Assembly (NCBI RefSeq): GCF_034119865.1 | Contig: NZ_CP139421.1 | Location: 5,310,501 to 5,374,500, forward strand | DNA: 64,000 nt | From: Algoriphagus sp. NG3 | Lineage (GTDB): Bacteria > Bacteroidota > Bacteroidia > Cytophagales > Cyclobacteriaceae | Reading direction: 5' to 3' | Part shown: in pieces, positions 60,297 to 64,000 of the stretch | Layout of the letters: every line of letters starts with the position of its first letter | How positions within the stretch are numbered: position 1 is the first letter of the stretch | Program-made: the position numbers and the translations under genes | The notes under the pieces: model-generated | The model's database searches: none | What the model saw: the letters and a program-made list of their open reading frames with translations, nothing else | Told to the model about the DNA's origin: nothing

Positions 60297-63200
60297 ATGG
60301 CGGAAGAGCAAAAACAGAAACACTCCAGACATCCCTTTAGAAAGAAGGTGCTCAGGGGAGTTATGTTTGCTTTTCTCGCTCTCCTGTTTTTAGAATTTGT
60401 GGTTTATTTTGGGGCTAATTTTCTGCTTTCCAATTGGGTAAGGCAAAAAATCAATGAAGTCGCAAAGGATATTTATGTAGTTGATTTTAATAGGGTAAGA
60501 GTGTCTCTGTTTCGGCGTGCTGTGTTTATGGATGGTATAATTATGAAGCCGATAGGGGAGCGGAGACCGGATCAGAACCAGGCATTGTTTGATTTGACCT
60601 TGGATCAGTTGGCGTTGAAAGAACTATGGTTTGATTTCTCTCAAAGGGTATTGTATGTGGGGAATATCAAGTTTGATAATCCTAATATAAGCATGGATCT
60701 TCCTCCAAGGGTAGATATTGGAGAGGCAGATGGGGAGTCAGAAAGTGAGGAGCAGGGTGGATCCGCAGTCAAGGCATTGGAAGATGAGCTTAAGAAAATT
60801 ATCGCTAAAAGTAGTTTCCCCGGGGTTTATATAAGTGAATTGGAAATTGACCATGCGAATTTATTCTTTTTGAATTTTTTGAGCCATAATTCCCTTAAAG
60901 CGGAAAATTCCAGATTACTGGTGCGAGACATTGACTGGAGAAGTAGTGAGGAATGGGGCACTCCTTTTAATGCTGCTGGATTTGAGTTTGATCTGGATGA
61001 TGTGATTTTTCCCTTGCCTGATGGTGTACATGCTATTCAGTCTGAAAAAGTACATATAAGTTCTCTTGACAATGTGATAGATATCAGTGGCTTCCGGCTG
61101 AATTCTGACAAGACAATAGAAAGTAAGGCGTATTACGATGTTTACTTGGGAAAACTCCGTGTAGGAAACGTCAACCTAAATGAGGCGTTTATGACCTCCA
61201 ATGTAATGATTGATGAAATAGTGCTGAGAGACCCTGAGTTTAAGGTTCAGAGCAGCATTTCCAGCCAGGCTGACAGTACGGCTACAGGGGATCTGAATGA
61301 GTTGATTATAGGGATATTAAAATCTTTTGAAGTAAAGGAATTGTCAGTCAATAATGGGAAGTTTACAACACATGAGCTAGAAGACACGCTGAAAAACCGG
61401 ATTGATATTCAAAAGCTGGATTTCAAGATGATCAATTTTTACCTAGGGGAAGACCAATCCAGGAAGACAGATCAGTTTTTTTATGGAGAGGAAGCGGCAA
61501 TGGATCTAGAGAATGCGGATTTATATTTCTCTGATAATGTCCATGTAATATACGGGGATAGGGTTAGTGTCTCTTCTTTTAAGGATGAGATTGTCATTGA
61601 GAATGTCAGAGTAGAACCTAGAGAGAAGTCTCTGGATGAGCATGATGCGAATCATATTTTGAGGATCGAATTGCCTAAACTGGTATTGTCTAACGCTAAT
61701 CTAAAGCGCCTTTATAATGAGGGGGTATTTAGCATAGGTGAAATGCTGGTGCAGTCGCCTAAGGTGGAAATCACCGAGCTTACCAGCAAGGAAGAGCCTG
61801 CTAACAGGGAAGTGGTAAGGCAACTTCTGGAGGGTTATCTCAATGAGATCGCCATAGGGAAAATGGATTTAAGAGAGGGTGAGGTGCAGTTTAAGAATGA
61901 TAAAGGGCTCCGAAGTGATGATGTGGGATTTGAAAGATTCAGTTTGCTCCTGGAGAATGTTCTGGTGCAGCCCCATGTGGAATCTGATGTCCGAAATAGA
62001 TTTTTGGCAGAAGAAATGGTGTTGAGCCTTTATAAGTATAGACTCAAGCTACGGGACAATCTTCATGAGTTTATGGCTGATAAGGTATTGATAGATTCAA
62101 AAAACTCGCTGGTGGTGGTGAATAATTTTACCCTGAGGCCTGAAGTGCCTGATTCTCTGCAAAACATCCTCACAGCTTATGGGAAATCCGTAATTCTGGA
62201 TATTTCTATTCCGGAGTTCCGTGTGGAAGGGATAGATCTGATGGCTGCTTACACGGAGGAGAAACTGATGATCAACCGGATCCTTGTCCCGTCACCAGTG
62301 GCAAGCGTCACCCGTTTTCGGAAGAGAAGTATAGCTGATGTGGCTGCCTCTCAGGTGGAATCCGCGGATGAAATAGAAAGTTTGCTTACTTCTTACTTTG
62401 ACTCCATACAGATAGATTCCATAAGTTTCAGTAATGGTCAGGTACAGTACAGTAATTTTGCAGGCAAAAGGGATATTACGCTGAGTGAAGACAGTTTGTC
62501 GCTGAATCTTAAGGGTTTTTACCTTGAAAAAGGCCAGGGCAAAAATCATGAGAGAACTTTTTTCTCTGATGAAATCGATTTGATTTTGAGGAAATATGAT
62601 TTTAGTGTGGCAGGAGGGGATTATGATGTGGATACTGATGGCCTGCGTTTCAATTCCCGTTCAAAGATCATAGCTATAGATAATCTGACAATTAGTCCGA
62701 GCAACACGTTCCGAAGTAAAATAGCCTTATCTCTGAATCTGCCGAGTGTGACGCTGGAAGGAGTGGATATAGAATCTTTCGTATTTGACAATCAGCTTAA
62801 GCTGGATAAGCTTGCAGTGGATGGCAGTACCATCAATTTGGAAATCAACAAAAGCTATAAGAATGATTCCAGTCAGCTGGACGCTATATCGGTGACCAGC
62901 AATACCTTGCCAAAATCCATAGAATTGGTTTCAATCGGAGCAATAGAAGCCAGCAACTCCAGCCTAAGCCTTAATTACAGGGTAGGGAATGATGATTTTG
63001 AGTCCATACAGACGGATTTTGATCTGGGCATACTGGGATTAAATCTGGATTCTGCCGCTAACGCAAGGAAGGATATCGCTGGGCTGTTTGATGAAATAAA
63101 CCTGACCTTAAAAGATTTTTCCTATACCTTGCCGGACAGTATTCATACCGTAAAATTCTCTGATCTGTATGTGGATAATTCAGCTGATGAGACCGTTTTC

Positions 63201-64000
63201 TCCAATTTTGAAATAGTCCCCAATACGTTGACGGGCAATGCAGGCACTCCTATCCTGTCGGCAAAGCTCGATGAGCTCGGGGTTCAGAATAATACTTTGC
63301 GGGATATCCAGTCCACCGGGATCTTTGACCTGACACAGCTGAGACTCTTAAATCCTAAAATCGATATCTATCTGGACACAGTCCTGAGAGTACCTAAGAC
63401 CAAGTCGGAAAAAGACACGATGAAGTCGGCGAAAAGTGGTTTGGTAGAGTCCATTATGTTACAGGATATCCTGGTCAGCAATGGGGATATAGCCCTTCAC
63501 AACAAGGATTCTGGGCCGATTCCACGTATGGCTTTCAACAAGGTTAACTTTGGTTTGGAGTCCCTAGGTTTTGATCTGTTAAACACAAATAATAGCCTGA
63601 GTCCCCAGATTCTTTTGGACAAGGATCTTAGTTTGTCTCTTGCCAACTACGAGGTGTTTACCAAGGATAGTCTCCATAGAGTGAAAATCGGTAAAATCAA
63701 GTATGTGGATAATACCCTTGTTCTAGATCAGGTTCATTTTCGCCCTACTATGGGACGATATGAATTTTTGAGGAGGAAGGGATACCAGGACGATGCTATT
63801 GAGGCTAGTGTGGATAGGATTCAGTTAGAAGAGATAGATTTTGATGCGTATTTTCTCAATAAAAACCTGAAAGCCCAGGTGTTGAGGATGGAAGGGATGC
63901 GGATGGATGTGTTTAGGGATAAGAGAATTCCGCTGAAGGAAGGCGTGATAAAACCTATGCCGCAGGAACTGATGGAAAATGCGCTTTTCGATCTGGAGAT
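60297..64000 (+). CDS. very large AsmA-like membrane-anchored protein, incomplete at right edge
   Basis: At least 1234 residues are visible and the frame is still open at the window end. A basic N-terminus precedes one transmembrane helix at about residues 22-45 (VMFAFLALLFLEFVVYFGAN). The rest is periplasmic and beta-rich, with repeating units (FDLTLDQLALKELWFDFSQR, ILKSFEVKELSVNNGKFTTH, SLLENVLVQPHVESDVRNRF-like). This resembles the AsmA/TamB/DUF748 group, which forms long grooves that carry lipids between membranes. The assignment rests on architecture, not on a specific motif. It starts 49 bases after the terminator of the second tRNA-like gene. Confidence 0.7.
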   Translation, partial: MAEEQKQKHSRHPFRKKVLRGVMFAFLALLFLEFVVYFGANFLLSNWVRQKINEVAKDIYVVDFNRVRVSLFRRAVFMDGIIMKPIGERRPDQNQALFDLTLDQLALKELWFDFSQRVLYVGNIKFDNPNISMDLPPRVDIGEADGESESEEQGGSAVKALEDELKKIIAKSSFPGVYISELEIDHANLFFLNFLSHNSLKAENSRLLVRDIDWRSSEEWGTPFNAAGFEFDLDDVIFPLPDGVHAIQSEKVHISSLDNVIDISGFRLNSDKTIESKAYYDVYLGKLRVGNVNLNEAFMTSNVMIDEIVLRDPEFKVQSSISSQADSTATGDLNELIIGILKSFEVKELSVNNGKFTTHELEDTLKNRIDIQKLDFKMINFYLGEDQSRKTDQFFYGEEAAMDLENADLYFSDNVHVIYGDRVSVSSFKDEIVIENVRVEPREKSLDEHDANHILRIELPKLVLSNANLKRLYNEGVFSIGEMLVQSPKVEITELTSKEEPANREVVRQLLEGYLNEIAIGKMDLREGEVQFKNDKGLRSDDVGFERFSLLLENVLVQPHVESDVRNRFLAEEMVLSLYKYRLKLRDNLHEFMADKVLIDSKNSLVVVNNFTLRPEVPDSLQNILTAYGKSVILDISIPEFRVEGIDLMAAYTEEKLMINRILVPSPVASVTRFRKRSIADVAASQVESADEIESLLTSYFDSIQIDSISFSNGQVQYSNFAGKRDITLSEDSLSLNLKGFYLEKGQGKNHERTFFSDEIDLILRKYDFSVAGGDYDVDTDGLRFNSRSKIIAIDNLTISPSNTFRSKIALSLNLPSVTLEGVDIESFVFDNQLKLDKLAVDGSTINLEINKSYKNDSSQLDAISVTSNTLPKSIELVSIGAIEASNSSLSLNYRVGNDDFESIQTDFDLGILGLNLDSAANARKDIAGLFDEINLTLKDFSYTLPDSIHTVKFSDLYVDNSADETVFSNFEIVPNTLTGNAGTPILSAKLDELGVQNNTLRDIQSTGIFDLTQLRLLNPKIDIYLDTVLRVPKTKSEKDTMKSAKSGLVESIMLQDILVSNGDIALHNKDSGPIPRMAFNKVNFGLESLGFDLLNTNNSLSPQILLDKDLSLSLANYEVFTKDSLHRVKIGKIKYVDNTLVLDQVHFRPTMGRYEFLRRKGYQDDAIEASVDRIQLEEIDFDAYFLNKNLKAQVLRMEGMRMDVFRDKRIPLKEGVIKPMPQELMENALFDLE

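Noticed and set aside
1..64000. CRISPR array, rRNA genes, prophage or integrative element
   Set aside because: No regular spacer-repeat array, rRNA sequence, integrase, portal or relaxase gene was seen. The only mobile-type protein is the RAYT.

Overview
The window looks like chromosomal DNA of a member of the Bacteroidota, most likely a Cytophagia/Cyclobacteriaceae-type bacterium. The evidence is the protein families and promoter style: a Bat (Bacteroides aerotolerance) operon, an Oar-like TonB-dependent receptor, a protein with a type IX secretion C-terminal sorting domain, a DUF4105 protein, secreted sulfatases, start codons without Shine-Dalgarno sequences, and repeated TAnnTTTG minus-7 promoter boxes. 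Genus-level placement is inference.

Layout: a broken gene end (1-152) and a secreted sulfatase (282-1802) lead into a six-gene moxR-DUF58-DUF4381-batA-batBC-batD operon (1887-8404). A repeat-rich island with a REP-associated transposase (RAYT) follows (8478-9333), then an MBOAT/SGNH acyl-transfer pair on the minus strand and a YhhN membrane protein. Next come an Oar-like receptor, a DUF481 outer membrane protein and a two-component pair (TPR histidine kinase plus LuxR-type regulator). From 20.6 to 30.6 kb lies the least ordinary stretch: a nested palindromic element, two proteins sharing an unnamed domain, a secreted protein that may have an Hcp-like fold, and a tightly coupled operon of two matching zinc-ribbon proteins (one of 1308 residues), a DUF1266 protein and a large TPR protein. 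After it come a hydrolase, a tripartite RND efflux system, an MltF-like lytic transglycosylase and a RidA/GntP pair.

From 41.4 to 49.4 kb are small secreted proteins, a TolB/TPR protein and a second sulfatase. Two matching 16-bp palindromes lie upstream of these genes. Two genes in this part are broken by frameshift (47019-47515, 48989-49425), the second next to a tandem repeat. The right part holds a type IX secreted protein, DUF4105, uvrB, an AlbA_2 protein, a hicAB toxin-antitoxin pair with an operator placed between its promoter boxes, a PLP deaminase, an RluD-type pseudouridine synthase, two unusual tRNA-like genes (59394-59518 and 60094-60216), and the start of a very large AsmA-like membrane-anchored protein that runs off the right edge.

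The strongest candidates for something undescribed are: (1) the two tRNA-like genes, with identical cloverleaf ends, a very long and divergent variable arm with compensatory pairing, and their own terminators; (2) the zinc-ribbon/DUF1266/TPR operon at 23172-30595; (3) the dispersed hairpin repeats, including a 41-bp palindrome inside the RAYT coding sequence and a MITE-like element that supplies the RAYT start codon. All calls were made by reading the sequence; no database search was run.
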